Below are positions 46,725 through 57,261 of a DNA stretch of 57,261 nt, piece after piece. The notes below the pieces were generated by a model that ran no database searches, had not been told where the DNA came from, and saw only the letters and a program-made list of their open reading frames with translations. How positions within the stretch are numbered: position 1 is the first letter of the stretch; every line of letters begins with the position of its first letter. Made by a program: the position numbers and the translations under genes. Origin of the DNA: Candolleomyces eurysporus (Eukaryota > Basidiomycota > Agaricomycetes > Agaricales > Psathyrellaceae); the NCBI GenBank assembly GCA_027579435.1, contig JANBPK010001498.1, positions 1 through 57,261 on the forward strand, written 5' to 3'.

Positions 46725-49645
46725 TTATTCAAAAACTCGATGTGCTCCCCGATGTTCTGTACAATGCATTNAAACCTCGTCTCTCATTGCGNCCTCATCC
46801 TCTGGACCTTCNGGGTCTTTCCAATAGTTCTCNCCATAATTAAGTAGTAGCTCTTTGCCTCTTCTGATTTTTCTGTCTAAGACGAAGAGAGAGNGTAATG
46901 AAGCCTACGCTCAAATGAAACANAGTTGAACTCACTGGTTTGCAGGACGATACGTTGGGTATTGTGTACGTTGATGACTTTGATTCGTGAACATCACGAT
47001 CANGAGACNGAACATTAGCCAGNGTTGNTAGANCACCTACCATCTGCTANGCAGTTTGCCTTATCGTCATTTCCATGGTTCAAGTACCTGGTCTCGTTGC
47101 CCGCATTCTTAGCGTCAATCGTCATCTGATCGAACAACTCGAAGCTATAGTTCAGACCGAGGAATTTTTGAATCCTAATGAACGGNNGCGNNNATCAGTA
47201 CGCATGCATGCCCGGTCAAACGGTAGCAACCCAGGGCCCATCCAGGAAATNTTTGTTACTCACCGATCCAGGATGTCTGGATCCGATTCGGCCTGGTTTT
47301 CCAGCTCTCCAACATAGTCTGACGGTGGTATTGTTATGAGTCGGTTNAAGTGTCTTTGTTGACGATCTGAAGAGCTTCTCACCTCCGACAAACGCTCCTT
47401 GAGGAATGTTAGAGGCTGCAAAGGCACCGTAGCCCCAGGCACTCTTTTTGACGATGACCCTCTATAATTCATGTCNTTGNAAGCTACATNANAAGGAGAT
47501 CCATTCAANNTTCGACCTACCTGAGACCTCCCTTGTTGAATATCGTTATTCTTACATCGCTTCGAAGTTGANTGGATTTTTCCTGCAAGAGACCGTCAGC
47601 AAACCGGTGGGTACAGGAANAAAGGGTGCCCAGTGACCATGCTACGCACCACTCTCCCGAGAATCACACCCGACACAGAGCTCTGGATCACACTCCCGTG
47701 AAGCAGCTCTACATGGGCAAGGATGGTCCGGGTCATCGGCGCAGGGCAANCGTTTTGATTTCTTGTGTCGTCTGCATCTGCAGCCTTTCCAGCGGATCTT
47801 GCCTGTACAAGTTAGGTNTAAGNACGACNGTGAAAGCNAGCANAATGGATTGGAGTTCCTACAGTCTTTAGCGCATCGGCAGTTNCTCTCNCAGTGGTAG
47901 TTCATGTCGAANCAGGAGCATACGTGCCGTCTGCATGGACCGGGATGGGAGCATGGAGGCTTNCTATGGATTTGTGATTTAGACGAATCGATGCACTTGG
48001 ATGGTGCTGCTCACGTTGCCCAGGCTTTGTAGTTCGCGTCCTTCACATCCGCTATTGGGATAGGCNCGATTTTAATACTAGAGTAGGAGNNCATAGTAAA
48101 CGGGACTGACCNAAATGTGTGATAGGAAATCGGNTAGGTGGGTCNGTACAGCGTTCTTCGAGGATNTCTTCGTCCGGAAACAGACTCTTGCGATTGGCAA
48201 AGACCTGCAAGGAGCATGAGTTGGGGTCATCCAGAATGCTTATCGCAGCTCAGCGAGGAACATACTTGATCGCAGGGCTTTCGACAGATTACGGCCAAAT
48301 CGCAGGGAAGAGCGTCTGGAGCGAGTTTGAGCACNTTACGAAGCATTTCGAGGTCTTCGCTATCTTGCCAATGGAGGTAGTTCTATAGTGAGCTCGTAAG
48401 TCGATAAAGTTCTCTGAACTGTGAGAGGAGTTTGGGAAACTGTCATACGAATGCATCATCGTCCAGCTCGGCGTCATCACGGATGAGGCGAAAACACGAG
48501 TTACTGCAGGGGTCTCTTCTTTGCTCGAACTCCGTCGTCGCTACTGTCGGCTTCGAATCTCGAATTTCGGGGACATCTGANTTGCGGAGAGTGAGAGTTG
48601 CATGGAACAGTAGGGAGATATTTCGATAANAATACGTACTGTGGGTTTTGCAGGGATATAGGGATGAATTCAAGCACCAAAGATTAGGGCAAAACATTCT
48701 TGATCCATGCTGAACCTGAGAAAAGATATTATCTCTGGACNGCACCAGGTTNGAGTAGCANGCTGCTACGAAGTCTAGGGATATAACTTCTCCGCGATCC
48801 AGGGACACTACGTAGTCTGTCCATAATAAAGGATCCCTANCAGTTCAAAGTCCCGATATAAGCGTATGNATNNTCTGACTGTCTTGGACTTCCTGACCTT
48901 TGATAACTTTCCCAAACAAGACCGCTGTCTGCCGTCCTCCGAAGTTTTGGGAGNGAGGGAAGGTTCAAATCATCGATCTCCTCAAATGTGAGCTGGAAAT
49001 GTGGATGAAAGTGGAGGATACGAGCAGTCTCTAGATGTATCATCTCATCTAGACCGCCAATCATACACTTCGTTCAGCTATGAATCTGGTGGAAGACAGA
49101 AGAGACTCACAGTCTGGATCCTTGAAATCCCACTGCCATGCNAAGCGGCTGAACAAGGCCAGAAATGAATCCAGGTTAAAGGTAGGGTCATCAGAGAACG
49201 GTGGGAAACTGCAATTTGGAGGGCCATCGTGTGGTACGTAGATGTTCGCTGATATCGGTGTGCAGGCCATATAGCGAGGATTCGGCTTCCAATGGTCAAT
49301 AGTCCAAAGGGAGGACGGTTCACGCTCGACGGTGTCAACCGTAAGTAGACCTGTCTCCTCGAGTTGGTCCCCGCTCTCATCATAGTCAATGACATCGAAG
49401 AACTCATTGGCGAACTCGTCCCCGTCTGGTTGGGCACATGGGGTGATGGATCCCAATGTGTTTTCGAGTTCTGAAGGGCCATTTCTGCTTGGTTGCTCTG
49501 ATCTGAGGTCGTCGAGCAGAGCACGGCATGCTTTCTCGTCCCATTGATAGAATCTATCCCAGACGATCTTCAGGATGTCCTGCGGTGTTGTGCTGGGAGG
49601 GAATTGGTGTGTTGCTAGGAAATCCGAAGGCTCTGGAGTTGCCAT
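46725..49645 (-). CDS. EZH2: Enhancer-of-zeste (EZH2/KMT6)-like histone H3K27 methyltransferase
   Basis: Catalytic subunit of Polycomb repressive complex 2, which methylates H3 Lys27. It starts MATPEPSDFLATHQFPPSTT (49645). A middle exon has EQRRDPCSNSCF. The CXC domain is clear at 47905-47642 (IRWKGCRCRRHKKSK, CPCRAASRECDPELCVGC). The SET domain is split by several introns: RCKNNDIQQGRSQ, KKSAWGYGAFAASNIPQG, YVGELENQAESDPD, FDQMTIDAKNAGNETRYLNH (the N-x-x-R-x-x-NH element), and GKELLLNYGENYW near the end. The stop is at 46727-46725. The part before CXC (49060-48000) is poorly resolved because of dozens of Ns, so exon borders are approximate. The Ns here look like ambiguous base calls. Its 5' exon has a decayed copy at about 21.6-21.9 kb. 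Confidence 0.85.
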
Positions 49646-50639
49646 TCTGTCAGCTAGCAAGTAGGCTGAGGAGTGGAACAACCAAAGACGACAGCTCAGA
49701 CTTATGTGCGTCTCGAAGTGCTTGCCGTGGAGGTGGTAATAGGTCTGAGCTGGGTCCGAGCATACTCTGGAGTCCTTCGTCGAGCTTCTCCTGGCACAAA
49801 GTTTGACAAGGTTTGGCGCCACTTACGGAACCAGGCGATAACAAGAATCCATGATATCACGAAGTTACGCCGGCCTCTAAATTCGTTCCAACTTCCATTC
49901 ACTGCTGAGCTATGTATGGCCAATGGTTACCTATATCACAAAACGATGAACTTGCAGCAGGTAGGCCGAAAGGCCCACCAAAGTTTCACTATGAAATTAT
50001 ACTACTCGCGCTCATATATCCGACGCATTTGCTTGCATGGGCAAAATAAAAGGACCTTCCTGTTCAGCAATACTGTCATAGTACAAACCATAGGCGAAAT
50101 CCGGGCGGTTAAGTAACAATCTTAGGATGAAATCTTTCCCAAACTTCTCAGTATTGTGCATGGCCGAGTTCTAGCTGCCTTCGGAGGAGAAATTGAACCG
50201 TTGATGTTGATAGTATACCCCATGCATAAGACTCACAAAATAACGCTGAAGGACTCATTCCGGGACGAATTTCGAACACTCTTGCTCGTCGAATTGCGTT
50301 CTGGGTAACCAAATACGTGACTTGTTCTAAAATGGTTATTTGAAAGTAATCGTAACATTTAACAGAGATTCGCTGAGCACCGACCTGATGTGGTCCAAGG
50401 CTATTAAACATGACGGGAGTCTGAAGGCACCCACGGACAGCAGGAGCCCGTCGCTAGGTTGCTGGTGAGGCCTCCTAACGTTTGCTTTGCAGAGCGGCTT
50501 CAAGTGGGTGTTGAGGCGAGCCGGGACTCTGGCATATATTCAGGTCAAGTACGTTGTGAGGCCCACAGCGGTGGGTGGATTTTTTTCGAGCTTCATTCGC
50601 AAAGCCAGACGGGCCTTGTGAGCAGCAAGCGAGGTGGGA
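49646..50639. other. Upstream region of the EZH2-like gene
   Basis: No gene called. ORFs 49673-50116 (+) and 50411-50148 (-) are open but lack recognised features. About 50160-50430 is similar in reverse complement to 20970-21200 in block copy 1. It contains the EZH2-like promoter. Confidence 0.45.
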
Positions 50640-52670
50640 AAGAGTCGAACCGGTTCGAACGGCGGGGTCCGTTTGGAGCCGCTTGATCTCTCAGTGCTCG
50701 CGCCGCGCGACCAGTCACAGTCACTATAGACGATGGTCTATTGCTGGCTATCGATCACAACGAGCTCTCGCCAACCTTTCGTTCGACGTTCTCACCACTA
50801 TCGACCAGTTCATGAACGCCTTCTTCGTCCAAGAACGCACTGTCAGCAGCGGCATGGAGAATGCTTTCGAATGACCCAAAGATCAAACGATTCAGCAACA
50901 GATACCAGGAGAGTCCGGCAAGAGGATTCAGCTCTTCGACACGAGTTTAACAGTTAGAAGTTGAATCTGGAGTGCTTTGACGAGTCTATGGTGTAAAGGA
51001 AGGTCCTCGTCCCAAGTCTCGAGTGGCGGAACGTTGCCAGAGCGATGGCGATTTGGGACATCGTCGTGGCTTCAAGGTTGGTAGATTTTCTCTCGCTGAA
51101 GCGCCAATGACCAAGATTCACCGTTGACATTTCCTTCTCCCTAGTCAGGGTCAGGAAAGGACCCATCGCTATCTGCAGGGGTTCAAGNTGGNTTCCCCAT
51201 TTTGTTTTCATGCAGCGCGAGCTCGCGACGGCTTTGCGACACCTTGAAGCGGCTTGAGTTCGACTGAGGGTCGCAAGCGTCTGCCACCCTCAAGCTTTGC
51301 CTGAACCAATACAGTCTGCCTCAGAGAGGGTCCGAAGGCTGGCTAATAATGTCTCAGACGGCTTGCGGGCCATCGCTTCAAGTCCCCTTCACCTGCGTGG
51401 CGCGGCCTCACGCATACTGTTGCCCATTTAGCGAATGCTGTCATGGGCATTGCCCAGGCTGCCCCTCGACCTTGAACCACTGTGGCTAACCTGTCCGCAA
51501 CGTCGAGCGAGCATTCTGCCACCATCGGTATGCTCCAGTTCGATGAGACTGACAGCAATGCCGCTCGCCNATCCACCCACTCGGGAATCGCGTGTGTGCA
51601 TCGGCACGCTGCGCTCCGTGGATTGGCTCTGGCTTGTATGTCTGGCGGGAAGATTTTGGTTGCTAGAGAAGGCGTCGAGGCAAGGAGCCTTGTGTGATGA
51701 CCAAGCAACGGAGTGACGCGAGGGAGAAGGCAAAGCTTCCGTCGTTTTTTCTGCATAGGCGGCCTATGGACAAGACCTGGACGTTTTAGAGTAGCTGTGT
51801 CCATGCCCCGCCAGTACATCTGGGATGTCTGGTAAGAGCAGCATTATCCTCTTTGGTCTTGCCATGACGCTGAGCAACCATTCAGGCAACAGGTCAGCAG
51901 GCTGAGGCTCGTCTCTACGCGAGATCGATTGGCTTTGCAGGCAGGAACGACGTCGGCGACGGATGGATCCTGAGGGGACGGTTGGTGGTGTGACTTTTGA
52001 CGCGATGCTCAGCAGTGTCATTGGGCAGAATCTTCGATAGGCCTCTACTGTGGAGCCCTGGTCACTGGAATGCTGCTTGTTAGCAGACGATGGTCTCTCA
52101 GCGGTTGAGGAGACTCGAGAACCAGTACGGGAGATGAATGGTGGATGTCGGTGGTGGACGTGGGTGGGCAGGGAAGCGGAGACCGTAGACGGATTGGACG
52201 GTGACTAGCCTCCAGGGTTAAGCTAGGTTGTGTCGCGAGGGTGTAGGACATTGCGGTCCACTGAGGAGCAGTTGAAGAAGAAGCCCAGTGGCGCGTCTAG
52301 TGTCGAACGTTAGGGCAGCACGAGGTTGAATGAAAGGCCACGCACCAGGACTTCCCGAGTCTCCTCCGTGCCAGCGGCTGTTCCATATCCAACCACCGAC
52401 CCCAAAGGATGTTGCCAAGGTAGGCCATTGAACCATCGAGCGCGACGTGCTCTGACGTTCGTCTTCCAGAATAAACTTCGCCTAGAATAGCGGCAGTCAG
52501 CGAAGACTCGTCTGAGTACACGAAAATAGGAAGACTTGGGCCTGTATGTTCCGTCCACTTTCGCCTCTTCACTGGCCTCTTCGCCAACCATCGGGCGAGT
52601 GCATCTCAACCGGTCAATATCCCTGCTCAGGCACATGCCGCCAGTGGTAAACAAATGGCGTCCTTTCTCC
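50640..52670. repeat. Module C3: inverted copy of module C, decayed
   Basis: Reverse-complement match to 18781-20760. Fragments include (on the -) RRTSEHVALD, AWAMPMTAFAKWATV and MVAECSLDVADRL; and (on the +) IDHNELSPTFRSTF and AIWDIVVASRLVDFLSLKRQ. Frames are interrupted. Ns at 51188, 51192 and 51570. It is divergent from B4. No gene called. Confidence 0.45.
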
Positions 52671-53201
52671 TTACGGCACGTTCCCACTCGCACTTATGCT
52701 CGATTTGCTCCGACCCCGCTTTCATTTGACAAATCGAGCGACAGGAATGTCAATCGAGGCTAGAAACACCCGTTTTGCCTCCAATTTGGCCCCAAAAACG
52801 CGAAATCCCTCGCTGACTTGGGCTCGAGCTCATGAAGGAGACCGGGGATCTAATTTTCCCCTTGATTTCCCCCTTGGCGCTCAATTCATTAGAATATTCT
52901 TTGCCAGACAGAGTTCGGTCGCCTGCTCAAGGCCGTGATGCTGGACCCTGATCTCCTGGCAATATAAACCACCGTTTTTCGCTCCGCCGGTTTCTTCCTC
53001 TTTTCCTTGCTCCACCACCACCTCAGACCTTCTGCCGCTGGCTTTGGCCACGACGCAAGGAAGAGTCCTGTCTCAGGCTCTTTCCTCTCGGCTCACGGCT
53101 CCTTCGTCCTTCCTTTTTTCCTATCTACCAACTACTCTACGCTATTCTATTCTACAACAGGCTTATATATTTTTCCCGACATAATCTCGTTGCCATACAA
53201 G
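52671..53201 (+). promoter_or_regulatory. B4 promoter with conserved TATA box
   Basis: ATATAAA at 52962-52968, followed by CCACCGTTTTTCGCTCCGCCGG, lies about 240 bp before the B4 ATG. Upstream runs ACGTTCCCACTCGCA (about 52678) and TTGACAAATCGAGCGACAGG (about 52726) are shared with B2 and B3. The leader between TATA and ATG is C/T-rich. Confidence 0.6.
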
Positions 53202-53860
53202 ATGCCTCCCTCCCGTCTCCCGTTCCCGTCCTTCTCGCTCGTACTCACTGCGGCCAATGGCGACGCTTTGCTCACGATGCAAGATTTCAACCCTGCGCCG
53301 ACCAGCGTCGAAGTCAGCCTGCAACTTCCACAGCTCAGTGCGATCGTGACCACACCCACCCTCCTGCAACCACCCGATAGTGATCCTCTCATGGTATGTG
53401 CCCACTGGGGTCNAAAAGGCGATAGCTTCGGTGTTGATTGCCTTCCAGCAAACAGTCGATACGCGCTTCCAAGGCCAGATCGCGTATCAAGCGCGTTACG
53501 CCGTAAGCCTATCTATATATTTGTGAGTACGTTCGGTCACTGACAAAGGACAATTTATCACAGACTGATGCTGGCAAACCCAGTGACGAGGACGACGACA
53601 ACCAGAGCGACATCGGGACGGTTTATGAGCCGTGTCCTCTCGGTCCCGCGCACGAGCTTCATGCCTTTGGAGAGTCTGCGCACACTCGTCGCCCTCGACA
53701 TTATCACCGCAGTAACTCTCCTAGTTTGCTGAGCCGTATAAACATGAAGGTAAGCCGATTTTTGTCGTCGTGACCGCCATTGACGGGGGTCTTTTAGATC
53801 TCTGCCTTCTGGCATAAACTTCGTTGTCTTGGCGCGTCGATTCTCTGCGGGGGCATTTAG
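53202..53860 (+). CDS. Family B gene 4 (B4): small four-exon protein of unknown function
   Basis: Exons are 53202-53393, 53449-53502, 53564-53749 and 53798-53860, all phase 0, giving 164 residues (64 + 18 + 62 + 20). Exon 1 starts MPPSRLPFPSFSLVLTAANG and includes MQDFNPAPTSVEVSLQLPQL. Exon 2 is QTVDTRFQGQIAYQARYA. Exon 3 is acidic at first (TDAGKPSDEDDDNQSDIGTV), then YEPCPLGPAHELHAFGES, an Arg/His stretch and SPSLLSRINMK. Exon 4 is ISAFWHKLRCLGASILCGGI. The only N (53413) lies in the first intron. It is the cleanest model of the family. It is convergent with A4/NACHT6 and divergent from module C3. Repeated pieces of the N-terminal exon resemble a beta-rich fold, but this is only an impression; no domain is recognised. 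Confidence 0.78.
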
Positions 53861-54300
53861 ACCATGGTGGAATCAAAGACAAAGTGAACGCAAGAAATGC
53901 ACCACGACTAGCACTCGGTCTTCCAATATAGAGGTTTCAACTCTCCCGACACTGTGTTCCATAGGATTCCGGTCTTGTCAATCTTGTATATTTTATTCCG
54001 GCGAAGCTGTTTTAAACAGTTCTTCGACTTGGAGTGCCAGCGAATTTGGACTGATGTTTTTCTTGGATTGTCTTGATTATTGTGCGCCACCACGACCCCA
54101 CATGGCGAAAATCTTCTTGAGGATTGCGAGCGAATTCTGCTTGCAATCCTGGACGTGCGTCGTTTCAACGTCTTAACAGGGCCTATCACTCACGTCTTCG
54201 TGCTACAGATTCTGATGCAGCACTTGCTGCAGGCTTCTATTAACTTGATTGGATCTTCCGCCGTTCTCGTTGACGAACAGTGCTTCGCGTACAAATACTG
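53861..54300. repeat. Sequence between B4 and module A4
   Basis: Inverted copy of 17119-17577 and 31740-32180. Overlapping ORFs on both strands, none conserved as a frame in all copies. No gene called. Confidence 0.4.
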
Positions 54301-54742
54301 TCATTTTGACGCACACAGGGTCGTTTCATGTCTTTCGCCGCGTCTTGCGAGATTCTGTTTGCTTGTTCGAAACCATTGTAAATAGCTCATAGTCACTCAC
54401 TCACAATGTCAAAGCTTGAATCGACCTGTTTGCATGCTTTGAGGCTGGCGATCACACACGTTCAGACTTCTCGGGGTGTCAATGCTTGATGACATCTTCA
54501 GAATGTTCCGGCAAAAATCAGTGCCTTGTCGTTCTTTTAACAGGAGGTCTTGAAGCATGATCAGGATGCAGCTCTGTGGTGGTACCGTGACGTTGAAGCG
54601 TGCTTCCGACTTCTTCAGAGTATCTTCTCTTCTTGATATATGTGCTTTGGAATGCTAAGCTTCGAATTGCAGGGTTGACAATCTTGATCTATCCGCGTCT
54701 GAGCTCAACGATGATAGACGAGTAATCAGCTGTATCAGCCAT
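54301..54742 (-). pseudogene. Module A4, decayed inverted copy
   Basis: Starts MADTADYSSIIVELR, then meets an in-frame stop after RG. The second frame keeps KKRRYSEE but is then lost. The conserved GTGAGTGA donor and a last exon NLARRGERHETTLCASK with stop (54303-54301) remain. Broken in the middle compared with A1. Confidence 0.4.
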
Positions 54743-55276
54743 TTGTATTCAATCAGGATGGTAATGTAGGATATTCGAAGGCAGAGTGGGATGAGTAAGG
54801 GAATACTTGAGCATGATGAAGCCGAGGAGAGGAAGCAATGGTGTGTGGGAGTGTCGGGGCTGGCGCGTCGCCTTATATGAGTCGCTGGATATGACTCGTC
54901 GGCATGGTCTGTGCGCAACACTTCCATTTTGAGCGGGACCGGCAAATGCCGACGCTGGGCATTGTGCTGTAGAGGAATTTACAGAGAAGAAATTCAGGAA
55001 TTTCGCAGGATTTGCTGCGCTAGGTGTGATAGTATGGTGTCGTCCCAGCCTCCTTAACTGGGTCTTTATCTCTCAGGAGGAATAGAATGCTTAGGCACAC
55101 CCTCATTTCGAGCTGGCAATTAAATTCAAGCACTTCGGTTACTGGTCAGGCAGACGCACTATTGCCGATTCGATCGTCAAGAATATTGAGACCGACTCTC
55201 CCCTACGATATGCGCCTCCTTTAGGGTTCCAACAATCAAATTGACACGACAAAAAAACCAGTGCATTTTGACGGGA
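54743..55276. other. Intergenic region between NACHT6 and module A4
   Basis: Holds the inverted shared post-NACHT block (about 54870-54920; reverse complement reads GACCATGCCGACGAGTCATA). No gene seen. Confidence 0.5.
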
Positions 55277-57261
55277 TTACACGCGTGCCACAATTTTCTC
55301 AGGAAGCCGAATGAGTCGACTAGGTGTGACTCTAAAATCCACCTCCTCGACCTTGGTTTCATGGGAGATCCGCTGCCACTTGTCGTATAAATTCTGTATT
55401 ACTCGATGAAATTCTTGATCATGACCCTGTAACAGTTGTTGTCAAGTCATCAGGCTGTTGAGATGAGAAAAATCATCGTGACTTACTTCGAGCTCCAGAA
55501 CATGCGCCAAGAGGGCCAGACAGCCGTCTACTATTTGTTTGGAAAACGAATCGAAGCGTTTTCGAATTTGTTCACTGATACATTTATCCACCTTTTCCCA
55601 TCTCTTGATTTTCTCGAGGGTGCTACCTGCGGAGAGAAGACGCGGAATGCAGCTAAACTCAGGTTTACCTCCACCGAATCCGGTCAGAAGGAAGTGGCAC
55701 ACGAATAACCTAATTGAAAATTGGAATGCTGAAATCGCGCGGTTTAGTTGAGACTCGGTACAAAGCGCCCCAAGTAGTATAGAAATGCACATACTTGAAT
55801 CATCCCTGTCCAGAGCACTGACGCAGGCGACAGCCACAAACTCCGCAGCGCGGGATTCTGGAATAAAGAGACTCTTCGAGCGACCTGCGTTATCAAGAAA
55901 ATCCGTGAAAGATTTGTGATAAAATTTGAGATATTCGGAAGGCTTCATGAATTCGTAGACCTCCGTTGTGACAAGAGACCGTAGGTCAGATATGAGCCAC
56001 TGTTGTGCGTTGTTTTCCAGACCGAAAAGCTCGCCCAGAATGGAAGTAGGAACAGCTGCGGTCCAGCGACCATCCTGTAACAGCTGGTATCCCCTGAGTA
56101 ATAAGAGGAAATCCCGCTCAGGGTGTGCTGCTTCGTACGCTTCTTTAGCAGCAGATACGATATTGGTATAGAGAAGGTCCAGGGCGGTGAAGGGTTGTGC
56201 CCGATCTTCGGGTGTCCAGGTAAGGATGGCTCGTAATCTGTCCACGGGGGAACTTCGTCGTTCCGATACGAACTTGATCACCGTCGCTGCGTAGATGAAC
56301 TGCCTTGAGGCATTAAAGACCAGAATTTCGATGTCTTCCTTTGACGGCCATGAAGGGGATTGTGCTCGGGGATCACCACTTCTTCGGCCTATATCGCGGA
56401 GCCTCCTCCATAATACGCGACGAATGTCACCACTGGCGTCGTATTGGTCGCTGAGTTGAATGTGATATGCTTTTTGGTGGAGATATCCGGTGTCTTCCAG
56501 TGCGCTACGAATTGCCCATTCTGGCCTGCTGGCAATGAAAACGCGGAAAGGAAGCGCGTCATCTTGGAGGAGACAATCGTCGATAGTTGCCAAAAGCTCG
56601 ACTTGGCGCTGCTCGTCCGTGCACTCGTCCAATCCATCGATGAGGATGGCATAGGGTAGGGCTGTGAGCTCGGGTTTTGAGACTTCTCGAGAAAAGTCCT
56701 GAATCGGATTAACGATGAGCTTGTTCATCTGCGTCTTCAACGATTTCTCGAAGATCAGCGGATCCTTGGTCACGGCTGCGGAAATACCCTCTCGGAGCGC
56801 AGGGTTGTTGGACCCCAGCTGGTACGCGATCGTTGGAATCACAGCAGAAACCGTGTTTCGAGTAGGGTCGGTTGACGAGAAGAAGAATGTAGAGGCCAAA
56901 ATGTCCAGCTCAGAGCACTCCTCTGCCACCGTCTGTTGCAATGCCGACTTTCCTGAACCAGCAGCGCCCGTCATGCACAGCAAACGCTGAGGCGATTCTC
57001 GGTCTTGAATCCACTCTATAAGCTCTTCGGTCACCTCCACACGGGTGTCTTCGTCGCATTTTGGTGGATCGAAACGGTATTTAGAGTCATGCAGCGCGTT
57101 TGGAGCCGTATTCTGCAGTAACCGCTCCCATCCTGGAAAATCATTGTAGTCAGAGCACTCAAAATTGCAGATGGCAACGCACCACTGGGGTCGTTTGAGT
57201 TGCATCCGTGCTGGTGTGCGTTTATTTGCAGACCTTTGACGACAAAATTGCTCGCATAGGG
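55277..57261 (-). CDS. NACHT6: NACHT-domain NTPase, NLR-like, 5' end beyond the window
   Basis: Exons (- strand) are 57261-57183 (partial), 57132-55795, 55728-55487 and 55426-55277. The introns are 50, 66 and 60 bp; the 66-bp one stays open and can be misread as coding. The visible part begins in the pre-NACHT segment (FVVKGLQINAHQHG). Walker A GAAGSGKSAL and Walker B AILIDGLDEC are intact; SRPEWAIRSAL and FYHKSFTDFL follow. The region after NACHT (LLLLRGYQLLQDGRWTAAVP) is unlike NACHT4/5 and nearer NACHT3. Exon 3 has GFGGGKPEFSCIPRLLSAGS. The last exon has VIQNLYDKWQRI and a different, longer end (RLIRLPEKIVARV). The basic N-terminus is off the window. No frame break. Confidence 0.88.

Larger units (their letters stand above)
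46725..57261 (-). repeat. Segmental duplication block, copy 3 (inverted, continues into the EZH2-like gene)
   Basis: Read on the - strand: NACHT6, module A4, B4 (convergent), module C3, then EZH2-like. Same order as copy 1 (13.8-21.9 kb), where only a decayed 5' fragment of the EZH2-like gene remains. The right edge is cut by the window. Confidence 0.7.

Noticed and set aside
50148..50411. 87-codon - strand ORF upstream of the EZH2-like gene as an extra exon
   Set aside because: The similar DNA at 20970-21200 does not keep this frame.

Overview
The window looks like nuclear DNA of an agaricomycete-type basidiomycete. Genes are split by many short (about 45-90 bp) GT-AG introns, the housekeeping genes are fungal (NOP58, KRR1, an NCBP3-like protein, an Enhancer-of-zeste methyltransferase), and most of the rest is an expanded family of NACHT NTPases. 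No phage, plasmid or bacterial feature was seen.

Layout: 0-2.4 kb holds the end of an F-box-like gene and a small four-exon gene of unknown family (called family B here). 2.4-7.2 kb has no convincing intact gene. 7.2-9.4 kb is a complete seven-exon NOP58. 9.8-30.7 kb carries five NACHT genes on the + strand (NACHT1-5), all with the same four-exon structure; a truncated second copy of the NOP58 3' end lies just upstream of NACHT2. 30.7-42 kb holds another family B gene, decayed duplicated sequence, and small uncharacterised genes on the - strand. 43.2-49.6 kb is a conserved island: KRR1 (-), NCBP3-like (+), EZH2-like (-). 49.6-57.3 kb holds a decayed module, an intact family B gene (+) and a sixth NACHT gene (-) that runs off the right edge.

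The main structural result is that one block, in the order NACHT gene / small decayed ORF (module A) / convergent family B gene / decayed module C, occurs three times: about 13.8-21.1 kb (+), 28.4-35.3 kb (+) and 57.3-50.4 kb (inverted). In the inverted copy the block continues into the full EZH2-like gene. In the first copy the corresponding place holds only a decayed 5' relic of that gene at about 21.6-21.9 kb. Modules A and C decay, while every family B copy and every NACHT copy keeps its reading frame and splice sites. This makes NACHT plus family B the best candidate here for an undescribed pair.

Sequence quality: single N bases next to A or T runs behave as phantom insertions. Ignoring them keeps the frame in NACHT3, NACHT4 and KRR1. 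The EZH2-like gene has dozens of Ns that look like ambiguous base calls, so its exon borders are approximate.
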